Positions 12,293-24,800 of a DNA stretch of 64,000 nucleotides are shown here, piece by piece (positions within the stretch are counted from its first letter, which is position 1; every line of letters begins with the position of its first letter). Below the pieces are notes generated by a model. That model searched no databases. It was not told the DNA's origin and saw nothing but the letters and a program-made list of their open reading frames with translations. The DNA comes from Magnolia sinica (taxonomy: Eukaryota; Streptophyta; Magnoliopsida; Magnoliales; Magnoliaceae): positions 28,691,501-28,755,500 of the forward strand of contig NC_080588.1 of the NCBI RefSeq assembly GCF_029962835.1. Reading direction: 5' to 3'. The position numbers were made by a program, and so were the translations under genes.

Positions 12293-15200
12293 TCAAATTG
12301 ATGTCAGAGAATCAACTAGAATCAATTTGGACACGAGGAACTGATGGCGTGGTCGAGGCAGTCCTTTCGTGAAGATATCAGCGATTTAAAGGTTAGTGGA
12401 GACATGAGGGAGGCTGATGACCCAACGCTCATATTCATCACAAATGAAGTGACAATCAACTTCAATGTGTTTTGTACGCTCATAAAACGCCGGATTCTTT
12501 GCAATTTTAACTGCACTGGTATTATTAACATGTAGAGGCGTAGGATGAGGTTGAGCAAAGCCTAGATCAGTCAAAAATCCACGGAGTCAAGGGATTTCAG
12601 AGCAAGCAAATGACATAACTCGATACTCTACTTGATGCAAGACAATTAACCACTTGCTCTAAAAGCTCGAACTGTTAGAGCATGGCGAATTAATCCCTTT
12701 ATCTAATAACCCAGGCCCCACATCTCATGGGTTATGACCTCAATCAAACCCCCCTCTTAGGCCCCAAATCACATGGGTACCGCCTCACACGGGCCACCCA
12801 TCCCGAGTCTGTCCTAGCATCCCACGGGCTACCCCACTCGAACCCGGTGTGAAATGCGCATTAATCAACCCCGGTGAGGAGTCTCGAACATGAGACCTCC
12901 CTCGTGGGTCTTGCCCACCCCGATTGTGCCCCTACATCCCACAGGCGACCCCACTCGAGCACGGTGTGAAAATGCCCCTACATTAATCACTCTCGGTGAG
13001 GAGTCTTGAACATGAGACCTCTCGCTCTGATACCAATTTGATGCAAGACAATTAACCGCTTGCTCTAAAAGCTCGAACTGTTAGAGTATGACGAATTAAT
13101 CTCTTTATCTTATAGCCCAGGCTCCACATCTCATGGGTTAGGACCTCGGCCGAACCCCCCTCGTGGGCTCATGGGCCCCAGATCACATGGGTTGCCCACC
13201 CCGAGTGTGTCCCCGCATCCCATGGGTTATCTCACTAGAGCCAGGTGTGAAATGCGCATTAATCGCCCCTGGTGAGGAGTCTCAAACACGAGACCTCCCC
13301 TGTGGGCCCCGCCCACCCCGAGTGTGCCCCTACATCCCATAGGCGACCCCACTCGAGCCCAATGTGAAAATGTCCCTGCATTACTACTTTTGTAGAAGAT
13401 TTTGATACCCGGTCCTACTTATATTTCCAGGAGATTAATGCCTTGCTAGAGTACATGCACCAACTAGTAGTTGATCGGCTCGGGGCAACCAACCCAATCA
13501 GCATCGGAGTATGCATGTAGGGTAAGATCATTAACTGCGGGAAAGTATAAACCCCTTTGGGTTGTGCCAAGGAGGTATCGAATGAAACGTTTGGACGCGA
13601 CTAAGTAAAGATGTCGAGGAGCACTTATAAATTGATTCAACAAGTTGACAGTATAAGACATATTAGGTCTTGTGATAGTTAAATAAAATAAACTTCCAAT
13701 AAGTCATCGATCTAAGGTGGGATCAGGGAGAAGATCATCATCATCTTTTCTCAACGAGAATATCATCAACGTAGACAAGGAGAGCAGTAAGGCCAGTAGA
13801 AGTTTGATGAAGGAACAGAGATGCATCATAAGTACTTTAAGTAAAACCAATGTCACGAAGAGAGCTTCTAAATTTCTCAAACCAAGCACGTGGAGCTTGT
13901 TTGAGACCATAAAGGGAACACCGAGTAGACACAGTATGGCAAGAAGTAGAGTGTACTCCTTGTGGTAACCGCATATAGACCTCCTCCTTAAGGTCACCAT
14001 GAAGAAAAGCATTTTTGACATCCAACTGGTATAGCGGCCAAGACTGTGAAGCGGCAATGGCAAGAATAATATGAACAGCATTCATTTTTGCCACTAGTGC
14101 AAATGTTTATTCATAGTCAATCCCGTATTCCTGTCGATTTCCTAAAGCCACAAGACGAGCTTTATAACGGTCCAAAGATCCATCAGGTTTGAGTTTAATA
14201 TAATAAACCTACTTGCATCCAATCGGTTTAATAGATGTGGGACCTTGTATAATATCCCAGGTGTGATTCTTTTTACGAGCCTACAATTCATCCTGCATGA
14301 CCTGTCTCCAACATTCATGCTGCACAACCTGGGAGGAGTGGGGACTAGAAGTAGAAGACAGTGTAGCCATCAAGGTAGTATGGGTAAAACCATATCGGTC
14401 AAGAGGCTTAGACAGTTGTAAGGAGCGATGCAAAGAGGGAGGTTGACTTGGATCAAATGCAGACAAGAGATCTTGAGGGACCTGTCCTGTAGTTGTGTCT
14501 TCCCTCCACCTTTGATACACAAAATTAGGGTTAAACCGAGTAAATGTTGTTTCATTGGAAAAAACCAGGCAAGGAGACAGTAAACAAAGAATCGTGAGGC
14601 TCAAGATGTAGTTGAAAAAAAAATATATTGATTGTTAAAAAAAAAAATGACATTTCTAGAAATCCGAATATGACGAATTTGAGGATCATAGCAAAAGAAT
14701 CATTTCTGGTGGGGTGCATATCCAAGGAATGCACATTTGGAAGACTGAGCAGTGAGTTTGGTGCATTCAAAAGAAGGTAAATGAACAAAACAAACAAACC
14801 AAAGTACGAAGATGATCATACGATAGGGGTGTGTTGTGCAGGCGGAAATGCAGGGTTTGATTGTTGATGGAAGAGGATAACTGATTTATAAGATGAACAA
14901 CAGTTGTAAGTGCCTCAAACAAAAAACGGGAAGGAATGGAAGATGCAAGCAAAAGAGACCGAGTTACATCAAGATGTCTATTTTTTCTTTCAGTGACATC
15001 GTTTTGTTGAGGGGGTATCGGACATGTTTGTTGAGAGATTATCCCCATTTGTTGCAAAAATGCTTAAAATTCTGCCGAAACATATCTACCCCCCCCCCCC
15101 AAAGAGTCCGAACAAAGAATTTTAATGCAGGTAGAAAACTAATTTTCGACATAGGCTAAAAACATCTTAAATGCATGAAAAACTTCGGACTTCGAATGCA

Positions 15201-15960
15201 AGAAGTAAACCCAAGTAAAACGACTAAAATCATCAATAAAGGTCACAAAATACTTGTAATGGGCGTGAGACATAACAAGAGCAATTCCCCATACATCACT
15301 ATGTATTAAATCAAAACATTTTGAACTTAATGTGGTGGATGTAGGAAATGAAAAGGTCTTACTTTTCCCAAACTTAAAAGTACTGCAATGAAAAAAAAAA
15401 ACACAATTTTTCACACCAACAGATTTATTCGCCAATCCAGAATTAAACAACATCGATAAAGTTTTGAAATTTGGATGTCCAAGCCTATTGTGCCACAATT
15501 GGCAATTATTTTGAACAGGGAAAAAAAAAATCATTTATTGGTTTATTCTGAAGAAGTGCAGAAAGGCAAAGAGGAAAGAGACGTCTACATTTAGGGCCCT
15601 TCGCGATCACATTCCCCGACATCCGATCCTGTACCACACAACCCGAATGTGAAAATAAGATATTGCGGTTATTATCAACAGGTTGGCCAATAGAAAGTAA
15701 ATTGGTGGTCAAGCGAGTAGAGAGATAAACATTTGTCAATGGGACTAAACCAAGAACATCACCAATTACAGTAATTGGAAGACTGTCTCCATCTGCAGTC
15801 TGAACTTCGAGATTGGCAATGTATTTTTTGACATTGGAAAGATTTTCATATGTGAATGTCGTGTGATTTGATACTCTAGAATCAAGATACCAAGCAAAAG
15901 GAGGGTTTTTTTTTTTAAAAAAAAAGTGAGACACCAAGTGCAAAAAAGGCATTTAGAATC
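12293..15960 (-). pseudogene. Copia pol: protease, integrase, reverse transcriptase, RNase H
   Basis: Reading from high to low coordinates, a protease block has WYLDSRVSNH (about 15895), where the usual D-S-G is D-S-R. A pre-integrase block LWHNRLGHPNFKTL follows (about 15495). The integrase core has DLIHSDVWG, TFIDDFSRF and, in another frame, TERKNRH. Reverse transcriptase has LYQLDVKNAFLHGDLKEEVY (about 14030) and an intact YVDD (about 13770). RNase H has YSDADWVGCP (about 13475), then VNNTSAVKIA, NPAFYERTKHIEVDCHF and IADIFTKGLPR, ending at the TGA at 12293-12295. Several stops and frame changes occur. Pol would cut, copy and integrate the element's RNA and cDNA, but this copy cannot. Confidence 0.9.
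12634..13383. repeat. 750-bp insertion built of two units of a dispersed repeat, flanked by CTACTT
   Basis: CTACTT at 12628-12633 and 13384-13389 brackets the insert, and removing it rejoins the copia RNase H frame at the conserved S-T-x-x-E-Y-R motif. The insert holds two direct units with period about 406 bp. Both contain ATTAACC(A/G)CTTGCTCTAAAA (12645 and 13051) and a GGTGAGGAGTCT...GAGACCTC block. It is far more GC-rich than its surroundings. A third, partial relative lies near 47500-47640. No coding frame is seen. It may be SINE-like or a non-autonomous element; the class is not settled. Confidence 0.7.
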
Positions 15961-17010
15961 AATTGCCAGACCATTTTGAGGGTCAGAGACGCAAACGAGC
16001 CAAGATGTGTACAAGATGAGGAGGAGGCAATAGTCGAAGCAGATGAAATGACAAGCTGTAGAACAGATGCAACAGTTGTTGGAGTATAGGCACGAGGAAA
16101 CCGATTCGGAGTAGTCCAATTATGAGGTCGTTTACGGTATTCAGTAATGATATGACCGGTTCCTTTGCAGTAAGTATAAAAATTTATGTTGATACTGGGA
16201 GGCATAATCACCAAATTGTTTACAAGTATAACACCGCACGGTACTTATATCACAAGGAGAAGGTTTTTCTTTAGCAGCGTAAGCAACATTAACAATATCA
16301 TCTGTAGTTTTCTGATCCAAATGTACTTTCATCAATTGACGTTCCTCACGAAGAAGTTCATTCAAGCATCAATTGTCGTTCCTCACGAAGAAGTTCATTC
16401 AAGCATTCATCCAAGGATGGAGATGGAACCCTACTCATTAGATTACGCCGAACAGTCTCATATTTAGAACTTAGTTTCATCAATAATTGGTCTTAGTGAC
16501 TAGTTGCTTGAAGTCCTTGCATTTCAACCAGAACGGTCTCAGGTACATTAGCATATTTAATCTCGTCATATTCAGCCCATAAAGTAAGAATGCCTGAATA
16601 ATATTCTTAAACGAACGAAGTTCTTTGATAATATTGAGCAATGTCAAATTCTAATTGGAATTGACGTGCAAAATTTCCTTGATGATATAACTTTTTTAAA
16701 AATCCTCAAATGTCCTTAGCGGTTTGTAGGGTTTGAGATGCAAAATGAATTGAGGATCTACTGATCCAAGAATCCAAGATTTGATTTTTGCATCTTGAGT
16801 ATGCTAGGAGGATGTCTTTTTTCTCATCCTCTGTAGGCAACGAATCAGATCTGGAGACATGCCACCACAATTCCTTGCCTTCAAGGTATACATGGAATTG
16901 GAAAGCCTAAGAGGTATAATTTTGGTTAGTAAATCGAACCAAAAATACCTCAGACTTCTCCATTTCTATGATTGACAACCAAGAATGGATCATATCTCTA
17001 ATGAGTAGAA
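15960..17010 (-). pseudogene. Copia gag with two zinc knuckles
   Basis: On the minus strand the Gag frame starts near 16995. It shows the capsid pattern (AFQFHVYLEGK near 16910; ELLREERQLM near 16350), then CYTCKQFGDYASQ (about 16235-16195) and a second knuckle-like CTYCKGTGHIITEY (about 16180-16140). A direct duplication of about 37 bp (16334-16407, repeat CGTTCCTCACGAAGAAGTTC) shifts the frame just before the knuckles. Stops interrupt the capsid. In an intact element this protein packages the RNA. Confidence 0.82.
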
Positions 17011-17260
17011 AAATGCTAAAAATTTTCTGAATGTTCTGAATACTCAGGTTATCATGAACTGAGAGTAATTTCTGACGTTGCTTGGAAGATCGTATACTCG
17101 TTCTGTATGAACTGAGAGAAGATGCTGAAACTTTCTTGCATTACAGCAAATAAAAAATTGATGGGAATGCCGCGACAAGTCTATAAATCTAAGACAAGAA
17201 ATCTTTGATCGCAAAGAAAATCGCACGAACTTCAAAGAGAGCATTGTGGCCCTAATAACA

Positions 17261-17451
17261 TGATATTTCTACATAAATCTAAAATGTTAAGATCTTGAAA
17301 TCAAGTTTTGATTCAATTCTGGGTCGGCCTCATTGTAAGATTCCATCCTCTTAAATAGATTACAGAAAGCTATACATAGAATATGTTGACCCAAAATTTT
17401 GGGTGATGATTGAATGAGATCCACGTTTTGAGTGTGGTCCCTTGATTGACA
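17261..17451 (-). mobile_element. 5' LTR of the copia element, internally deleted
   Basis: It is 191 bp long and lacks the central duplicated part of the partner LTR. The deletion lies between copies of a short GAT-type sequence near 17405. Its ends are intact. Confidence 0.88.
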
Positions 17452-17856
17452 CAGTACATCATTGAATGCACAATCTAAACACAAAAAATATGATAAATTC
17501 TTGGATATCTCCTTTTATTATTATTTGTCTAATATTTTTTGATATTTTTTTGCTAAAAAAAAATCTATCCGATACAGGCCCAATACAAGTACACGACATT
17601 GTATTGTATCTCTTTTTAAAGGGCAAATACGCCCGCCGATACCGATATTCAGAACCACAGGGAAATTATCAATGGTATTGCCAATGCCAATGCCAATGAA
17701 CTGTCATAAGGGATTCTTTTCAAAATATTGTTGATATTGATAATATCGCCAACATTATCGAAAATATCAACGATATTTGAAATTTTTTAAACTTTTAGAA
17801 GTTTCAGTATCAATGACACAGTGATACCAATATTTGGAACACTGAATAGTTCCAAT

Positions 17857-19946
17857 AAATATTAACTCTAGCAAGGACTAGACCTAAAAGACTAAAACTT
17901 TGATCAAGATAAGTTGAGGTTTTGAGGTAGTTATACAATGCTCAGCTGGAAAGTTTGAATTTGGATTTGTTCAATTTTTACAAACGGGACATGATTCAAT
18001 GATCCAAACTGCTCCTCATCATGGACTGCCCATGAATCAAAAATACCCCATATTAAAATGTCTTGGCCATTGAAAATTGTGGCCTTTTTGAAGGAATCTG
18101 AACTAGTGCTTTAGTTTCTTTCTAGAGCTTTATATTTGTTGTCTATCAATTGAAAGGATAGGAATTTCCCATTGAGGAGATTCTTGGTGCATGGGCCATC
18201 CACAATGAAACTCATAATGCCAATGGTTTGGATCATTGAACCATGGGCCCAACTTATACAAACTGAAAGCCAAGCATATTGTGAAAACTTTCAGTCCCAG
18301 CATTGTATAAGGCTTTGTGCTAGTTGTCAAGTTAATGGAAGCAAGAAATTGGCATGCCTTGTGCGTTATGTGTTTCTTCTCCGGCCTCCTCTGCCGTATA
18401 GTCGATTGCTCGGTGTCATACTTTGTGTCATTCTCTGATCTCGACCCAAAGCATCTTTGCATTTTCCTTTCAAGGATCTCATCACCAACTTCTCTAACAA
18501 ATCTAGGAGATCTCATTGCAAGTGCCAACCTTGATCACTGCTTGGCCACCTCTTCATGCATAGCAGTTTGTCTAACTGCTCCTCCATGACCTACTCTGTT
18601 TGCTTGCTCGTTGAAGCGTGCATGTAATAGTTGTCTTGGGGGTCAATAGTAGGTGCGAGGGTGTAGTGGAATGTGAGTGGTGTCAATATGAGCCACTACC
18701 AAGGCAGTTCTAGAAGCTCAGGTAGAAGAAGAAGGCTGATGTCTAGAACACAGCCGATGTAAAACTTTTGCCTATACACCATCTAAAAGAAAACCCCAAA
18801 TTAATGGAGAAAGTCTAAGATTATGATGAAGATGACGACAACGACAACTATGACAATGATGTCAAGACAATTCCAAAACATGTCTAGAACAATAGCTATT
18901 TGGAAATTTCAACTAAACTGAGCTAACATGGCAACTAGACCTAGGCCTCAATTAGTTAGCATCTAACTTGCAGGAATATAGTTAATCTATTAACCAGTGT
19001 TTTAAATAGTGAATGGCATGTAGCATAGCACTCACCCCTCTGAAGCATGAGGCGTAAGTTCAATTTCTTGGAAATGGCATTTCTTAAAAATGGGAAAAGA
19101 AACAAAAAGGGACTTTTTTCATGAAAGGAGAGGGAAATGGCAAGCAGTGTTTTCAAGAAATTTACAAAAACAAAAAATGGAAATGCCATTTCCTCACTTT
19201 ATGTTTTAGTGAATCCAAACAGGCCCTTAACCAACTCAAAAGGGTGCCAAATTTGGAAGTCCAATAGTAATAGACAATCAAGGAGAAATTCTAAAACCCT
19301 CAAAAGACAGAAAAAAAAAACCCCCAAAAGTAAAAATAAACTATCCACAAGAATTTTAAAGGAAAAGGCCCTATTTACCCATATTACATGTCATTAAAAC
19401 TATATACCCTAAAAAACAATGTTGAAACAAGCAAATTTAGTGAAAATTAGTTTGACAAAATGAAGCACCGGATAAGTACATCCATACAACCATGAGAACT
19501 ACTCTTGTGTGAAAACTGGAGCACTGACCCCTGCGCCTTTAGTTTTAACCCATAGGAAACCCATGTTCAAGGATTCAACACGATAACTATAGGCTTTCAC
19601 ATGGAGAGAAGAAGAAGAAGAATAGAGGATTTTGGGAAGAGAGACTAACTGAATCTCCCTCACCCTAGTATCATTATAATCAACCATAATAAGCAAAACA
19701 GAAATGGTGTCCAGCAGGGGCACCAGAATATAGTACACCAGAGCAAAAGAATATGAGATTTCTACACAATTACTCATGCATGCATATACATGCACATCCG
19801 TCTACATCTTCTACAAAAAACGGAATTACGGAGTCCACATGAAACATAGCAATAGAAATAGGAAAATAGCATGAATTTCTCCACAAGATCATGGTAACTT
19901 TCCATACCCACAATCATATAACGAATCAGTCCTACGTAAATAAACA

Positions 19947-19948
<2 letters not shown>
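17857..19948. other. No gene recognised
   Basis: Open frames on both strands (for example 18130-18528 minus and 18172-18589 plus) overlap each other and match nothing I know. Near 19210 the sequence GAATCCAAACAGGCCCTTAA resembles the outer end of a PIF-type MITE, but no partner end was found. Confidence 0.5.

Positions 19949-20041
<93 letters not shown>
19949..20041. repeat. (AT)n-(GA)n compound microsatellite
   Basis: A pure AT dinucleotide run (19949-20005) passes directly into a pure GA run (to 20041). Open frames through it are artefacts. Confidence 0.97.
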
Positions 20042-20044
<3 letters not shown>

Positions 20045-20775
20045 AATTAGAAAAAACCCAATTGGAACATATTTAAAAAAGAAAGAAGATATGGTTTGGT
20101 TGATCAAACTGAATCAATGTGAGCCTGAGAGAAGATGAAAAAAATACAACAAAAATTCTTAAGAAAAAAAAAAGAAGAAGAAGAAAAGAACATACACCCA
20201 TTTGCAAAAATAAACATCCACCTTAAGAAAAAGAAATGAAAAAGAAATCCCATGTCGAATGAATCAACACTAAACTGAAATAAAATAACCGATCAGAAAG
20301 ACTAACAGCTATCAGTAGAGAAATGGCGACACAGCATGAGTTTCCAAGATTGTTGCAAGTTTTGATTCCCTTCAACCCTCAATAAATCAATCCATTACAA
20401 ATACAGGCAACAAATCATATGCAATATAGCAACAAAAATAAATAAATAAATAAAGGAAAAAAAAGGAGAATGTCCACATAAAAATCACGAGTTATATGTG
20501 AAAATTACTCAGGAATAAAAATAACAAATAACAAGAAAAGAAGTGAATGAAGAGATGGAAATGCAAGAAGGAATGTATGCATAAGATGGTATACCGATGC
20601 CATGGAGGGCATAGCAAATGGAATGAGGAAGTTGGATGAAATGGCCTGAAATAGAACCCGATGGTAACAGAGCTATTGAAGCTATCCCTTCCATCTTCTT
20701 CTCCTCCTCCTGATCTATCTTATATGAATATGTTTGCCTTCCTCGCTTTCCTTAGGCAAAACCCAATTCCAACAT

Positions 20776-20779
<4 letters not shown>
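20042..20779. other. No gene recognised
   Basis: A-rich sequence with short GAA and AAAT repeats. Nothing else was recognised. Confidence 0.5.
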
Positions 20780-20809
<30 letters not shown>

Positions 20810-20890
20810 CCCTGTGCAAAACCCAGTTCAGACACACTCTCCTCCCTGCGCAGAACCCAATTCAAACATCAGTCTCTCTCTCTCTCTCTC
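20780..20890. repeat. (CT)n microsatellites within a short CAAAACCCARTTC repeat
   Basis: CT runs lie at 20780-20808 and 20872-20890. The sequence (C)AAAACCCA(A/G)TTC, or a near form of it, occurs three times around them. Confidence 0.9.
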
Positions 20891-21739
20891 AAAATGAACT
20901 TCATGTGCAGGTTGGTTCGGGTCTACCCAGCCCAACCCATTAACATAAGGCCCGGTTTGAGCCGGACCAATCTAGGCCGTGGCCAGGCCCGAAACTTTAG
21001 AACCTAGACGCATCCGAAACCCAACATGGATCTAGCACTGCAAGTCCGAGCCGGAACCTGAAAAAAACAGTTGAGCCCAGGTCCAACGCGAGCTGACTCA
21101 GCTAGCCTGAAAGTTGGTGAAAAAAACCTCTTTCCCAATTGAACGTTGCTAGTCTATGTCGAGGAACCGAATGGCTCAAAATTCATCGTTAATATAGGGG
21201 GTGCATTGCTGGCATGCCAGAGCTTGATGTGGCTGGATCCAAACTAAATGCCTTTAACCTCAAGTGGCGTTACTAAAAACTTGGTAGTTTAGCCATTTAT
21301 AAGTCACTTATAATAAAGAACGGGAAAATTATGAAGTAAATGATTCATCTTTCTAATGAATTCCTTATACCTTTTATTAAAATGACTTTTTTTATTGTGA
21401 TAGCAATAATCAATCAATTAACAACTTAGGGTCTATTTGTTAAATCTGAATTTTAAAGCCTGAATTTGAAATCTGAATATGAAGTCAGAAAATTAAGTTT
21501 TGAGTCTAGAAGAACATGTCCAAAATATTTGAAATATGTTATTTTAATACATTTGCCCTGTCTCCGCATGAAACAGTCGTGATGGAATCCCTACCATTAA
21601 AAACTTTATGGATTCCACCCAAATATTTATTTGCCATCCAACCTATTGTTAACGTCCAAAAGACCTATACGAAGAGACCACACAAATATTATCATAATCC
21701 AAAGCTTTTGTGGCCCACAAGAAATTTTTAATTGTCATT
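20891..21739. other. No gene recognised
   Basis: The first 100 bp are rich in GCCC/GGGCC motifs of a dispersed repeat type. No coding frame or repeat boundary could be set. Confidence 0.4.
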
Positions 21740-22930
21740 TACCATTGTTTCGTGTACCATAGTCCATCTGAGATTTGGATCTACTTCATTTTTTGAATCA
21801 TGCCTAAGAATGAGCTTTCGATACGAATGGACAGCATGGATGCAGTCACAAACATCATGGTGGGCCCCATAGTCAGGAGTCCCCCCCATATAAGTGGATC
21901 TGAATCGCGTACTGACGATGCTAGTAGCCCCTAACTATTGGATAGTATTGTGTGGCCCACATCCTAATGTATGTGTTTTATCCACGCTGTCCACCCAATT
22001 TTCCATATTGTTTTAGTGAATGATCCCAAAAATGAAGAAGGTCCAAATCTCATGTGGAGGGGGGATTGAACGCCCACCATTAAAAGCTTCCTAGGGACCT
22101 CAAAAGTTTTGGATGAAGTTGATATTTGTTTTTTCCCATCATCCGGGTCTGTGTGACTTAATGAAATACATTGGAAGGTAAATAAACATTATAGTGAGCC
22201 GTATAAAGTTTTTAACGATGGGTGTTCAATCACCATTGTTTTCTTGTGGTGTGGTCCACTTTAGATTTGGATATGTCTCAATTTTGGGCTCATGGCATAA
22301 AATGATTTGGAAAAATAGGACACCGTGGATAAAACATATACATCATGGTGGGCCCCTGTCCAATAGCCTCCACCTTACTGCAACCTTAGTAAGCAATCTG
22401 TGTGGGGAGCCAATTAGGTGACCTCCGTTGTGTGTTGACATCAATAATTTTAGTGGGCCCCACCATGATGTATGTGTTATATCCAAATTGTTCGTCCATT
22501 TAGTAACAAAGTTTTAAGGCTTGAGCCTAAAAATGAGACAGATCCAAAGCTTAGTGGACCACACTTCAGAAAGCAATGGGGACTAAACACCTACCATTGA
22601 AACCTTCTTGTTGGTCACGGAAGTTTTGGACCCATCTGATATTTGGTTTTTCTCTTCATCCAGGTTTGTATGACCTTATGAACAGTTTGGATGAAAATAA
22701 ACATCATGGTGGATCCTCTGAACGTTTCAACGGTGGGGATCATTTTCCCCACTGCTTTTTATGGCATAGTCCACTTGAGCTTTTAACAAGACTCATTTTT
22801 AGGCGAGAATTTTACCACTGTGGACCCCACCTTTTATCCAACAGTTTTGATGAAGCAATACAAACTTAACATACCAACTTAGACATGCTCGTACGGGTAG
22901 CAAATTTGAGGACGAAAATATTCCTGTTTT
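21740..22930. repeat. Copies of the dispersed GTGGGCCC core repeat (at least two)
   Basis: The signature blocks recur: ATGGTGGGCCCC, TGTATGTGTTTTATCCAC, GTGGTCCAC, ACCATTGAAACCTTCTTG, GACCTTATGAACAG and CAACGGTGGGGATCATT. The family core is close to palindromic, because it carries GGTCCAC and GTGGACC type blocks on both strands. The right edge (22806-22925) matches 31120-31240 in inverse orientation. Confidence 0.7.
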
Positions 22931-24254
22931 TTAAGTAACCCCGTCTATGTCTAAGGATTTGGCTGCCTTCTCTGGCTACGGTTTATAACCGTAGCCATAA
23001 GTACCGTAGCCGATCTGGCAACTAATTTCGTTAGTGGGACAAAACATTGAATCAGGGTCGACTGGGTCAGTGGGATGTGGCTTTTCAAGGCAAAATCAGA
23101 TGGTTAGCATCATCTTCTTAATGTAATTTTTGAGTTATTCTCCATAATCAAATATCCATGCACCACTCATGTTTTGTTTTAATTAGCCATTTTCTTCGAT
23201 TTTGGAATGAGAAAACTAGTTTGGTTCCATGTCTCTAAATTCAGATTGATCATATAATCCTAACCATCCAATTGATGGACATCAAATGGAGGGTTATAGT
23301 AAAATAGTCAGTGGTCCAAAATCCGACTATTAATATCACCATCTCAATGCAATATTTGGGTTATGCTTCATCAGCAATTGTGCATGCATTATATAGCTAT
23401 CAAATTCCTATGTTGGTTGTCTCATTTTGGAGTGGTTATACTGAAAAATCTACATCCCTGATAACCCATGAGTACATAAGCAATGTTGACATGTAGTTGG
23501 TGATTAAGGTGGATGATTGCAACATTTTGTATTGAATGCATTTGTACTAGCACCTTTTACCCGGATAAAATAATGGTCCGTCTTGATGTGTTTTGTCCTT
23601 GTTCTACAGCTAAGATATGGATGCAAGTTGATGATCCATCTCAATGTGTTTTGTCATTTCTCTATACATGAGATATTGATGCAAACAGTCACATCTTTAT
23701 TGAACATGTCAGATTGGTTAATGGCCCGTCCTACAACTTTAATGATCAAGACTAATTTGCTCAAGAAAACTCAGTTTAACTGTATGTTTTAAAGTCATTG
23801 TGATATCTTGAATATTTGATTGTAATTTGAGGAGCATGCATGAACTGACTAACCACTCTATTTATCTAACCGAGGAATTGCTTATTGGTTGGTGGTGAGA
23901 CAAGAATCTTTTCATTTCTTACCAAACAATTCCGAGCAAAAATTCTTCAATTTTTGAATATAAACATTATATCTAGGCCATTGTTTATTGTTTATTGGTA
24001 CGTTCTCGAGTCATCATTCCTATTGGATTATCATAGACAAAACCCATGTGCTAAATGATATCGAAAATGGAGTTTCTGTAAAAATTGAAAGAGAATTTAA
24101 CCACTTTTGTAGAAAATCTTGGGTTTTTTAATTTTCTATTTCGCAATAAAAGTATATTGAAATCATACTTTTAAAATACAAATTCGACTCAAACCCTATC
24201 AAGTTGAGTCAAATAAAACAAAAACTTAGGCAAGTTTCTTGAAAACTCACACTA
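22931..24254. other. No gene recognised; one short perfect hairpin
   Basis: At about 22976-22998 GGCTACGGTT and AACCGTAGCC are separated by TAT, and a further CCGTAGCC follows. Near 23580-23690 a segment with GATGTGTTTTGTC and AGATATGGATGCAA is imperfectly repeated. No gene was recognised. Confidence 0.5.
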
Positions 24255-24800
24255 GTTAAATTGAGCAGGACAAATTGAAATTTGAGCAGGGCAAGCATGA
24301 CATTGAGCGGGGAAAACATGAAATTGAGCGGGACAAACTGAAATTTGAGCGTGGCAAGCATGAAATTCAGTGGGCAAACATGAAATTTAGCAGGGCAAAC
24401 TGAAATTTGAGTAGGGCAAGCATGAAATTGAGTGGGGCAAACATGAAATTCAATGGGGGAAACTGGAAATTGAGCGGGGCAAACTAGAAATTTAGCGGGA
24501 CAAACTAAAAATTGAGCAGGGCAGACATGAAATTCAGCAGCGCAAACATGAAATTCAGCAGGGCAAACTTGAATTTTAACGGGGTAAACATGAAATTGAG
24601 CGGGGCAAACATGAAATTGAGCCGGGGAAACTGGAAATTGAGCAGGGCAAACTAGAAATTAAGTCAGGCAAACTAGAAATTTAGCGGGGCAAACTAGAAT
24701 TTGAGCGAGACAAACTAGAAATTGAGTGGGGCAACCTAGAAATTCAGCGGGGCAAACTAGAATTTGAGCGGTGCAAACATGAAATTGAGCGGGGCAAAGA
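24255..24800. repeat. 21-bp minisatellite, block 1
   Basis: The unit is 21 bp, with core GGGGCAAACATGAAATT and frequent AAACTAGAAATT or AAACTGAAATTT variants. It is tandemly repeated about 25 times with the same polarity as the four later blocks. Confidence 0.95.

Larger units (their letters stand above)
11954..17451 (-). mobile_element. Ty1/copia retrotransposon, full structure, target duplication CAGTA
   Basis: LTRs at 11954-12285 and 17261-17451 share their ends (TG...CA) and most of their sequence. CAGTA flanks the whole at 11949-11953 and 17452-17456. On the minus strand the 5' LTR is followed by a degenerate initiator-Met primer site (TGTTATTAGGGCC, about 17260-17248). The 3' LTR is preceded by the purine tract GAGGGGGGG (about 12294-12286). 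The gene order gag, protease, integrase, reverse transcriptase, RNase H is that of copia. Many stops and frameshifts make it non-autonomous. A 750-bp repeat has inserted within it (12634-13383). Confidence 0.92.
9760..17844. mobile_element. Candidate Mutator-like TIR element, split by a copia insertion
   Basis: The 12-mer AATAGTTCCAAT occurs at 9748-9759 and again at 17845-17856. Just inside, the left end (GTTTAGAGTATCAGTATCA) and the reverse complement of the right end (GTTCCAAATATTGGTATCA) are imperfectly alike. Both ends continue into CGATAT/GATATT-rich sequence. Without the 5.5-kb copia the element would be about 2.6 kb with no coding frame I recognise. A 9-12 bp duplication fits Mutator-like elements. 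The termini are diverged, so the boundaries are tentative. Confidence 0.5.

Noticed and set aside
12634..13383. Calling the GC-rich insert a tRNA-derived SINE
   Set aside because: A TGGTATCAGAGC-like box and a TTCAAGACTCC-like box can be seen on the minus strand but are only about ten bases apart, too close for a tRNA promoter; class left open.
18130..18589. 132-codon minus frame and overlapping plus frames as a host gene
   Set aside because: Frames compete on both strands, no domain or splice pattern was recognised.
19889..20107. Frames of 61 and 72 codons across the AT/GA microsatellite
   Set aside because: They are translations of simple repeats (IYIYIY, RERERE).
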